DNA of 5,565 nt from Candidatus Eiseniibacteriota bacterium (lineage in GTDB: Bacteria; Arandabacterota; Arandabacteria; Arandabacterales; Arandabacteraceae): assembly GCA_030592245.1 (NCBI GenBank), contig JAUVJV010000182.1, positions 1 through 5,565 of the forward strand, in the 5' to 3' direction. Below the pieces are notes generated by a model. The model saw only the letters and a list, made by a program, of their open reading frames with translations, ran no database searches and was not told where the DNA came from. Each line of letters starts with the position of its first letter. Position 1 is the first letter of the stretch. Position numbers and translations under genes: made by a program. Below, in pieces: positions 5,508 through 5,565 of the stretch.

Positions 5508-5565
5508 AGGGACAGTAAATAGGGGACAGTAAATAGGGGACAGTAAATAGGGGACAGTAAATAGG
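5508..5565. repeat. 14-bp direct tandem repeat, unit GGGGACAGTAAATA
   Basis: Four consecutive copies with a 14-bp period begin two bases after the LOG stop codon: GGGACAG at 5509 (the first G is replaced by A), then GGGGACAG at 5522, 5536 and 5550, and the start of a fifth at 5564, where the window ends. Later copies are identical, so the array is recent or kept uniform. The 12-mer AATAGGGGACAG is shared with the palindrome at 3881. There are no spacers, so it is not a CRISPR array. Confidence 0.9.

Noticed and set aside
5508..5565. CRISPR array
   Set aside because: The period is 14 bp with no unique spacers between repeats.

Overview
The window looks like chromosomal DNA of a Gram-negative bacterium. 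Three genes encode secreted beta-barrel proteins expected in an outer membrane, and one encodes a lipoprotein with outer-membrane sorting residues. Shine-Dalgarno sites are strong and several sigma70-type promoters are near consensus. No marker gene fixes the lineage. From memory, intergenic words of the GGGGACAG/CTGTCCCC type are familiar from Desulfobacterota (former Deltaproteobacteria) and Nitrospirota-like genomes, so that is my best guess, held loosely.

Layout. Positions 81-692 (+): small outer-membrane beta-barrel protein, followed by a GGGGACAG hairpin. 907-1458 (+): HdeD/DUF308 six-helix membrane protein, followed six bases after the stop by a perfect 13-bp hairpin of the same repeat family. 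1624-2385 (+): a second, larger beta-barrel protein with its own promoter. 2463-3119 (+): a six-helix potassium-channel-like protein with a TTLGYGD filter, possibly cotranscribed with the preceding barrel. 3252-3866 (+): a third beta-barrel protein behind a good promoter. 3881-3931: a perfect 20-bp-arm palindrome between convergent genes. 3959-4519 (-): DUF4136 lipoprotein with a near-consensus promoter at 4638-4666. 4774-5505 (+): LOG-family nucleotide 5'-monophosphate phosphoribohydrolase. 5508-5565: a 14-bp direct tandem repeat built on the same GGGGACAG word and cut by the window end.

The genes are mostly single transcription units concerned with the envelope: three barrels, a lipoprotein, an HdeD-like protein and an ion channel. 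This suits an envelope or stress-response neighbourhood, but no shared pathway is demonstrated. I find no phage, CRISPR, toxin-antitoxin, tRNA or rRNA feature, and no convincing new multi-gene system.

The most notable non-coding signal is a dispersed repeat family. At least four intergenic loci in 5.6 kb carry GGGGACAG, three as inverted hairpins and one as a direct tandem array. All lie just downstream of genes. They resemble REP/BIME elements mobilised by RAYT transposases, although no transposase gene is present here.
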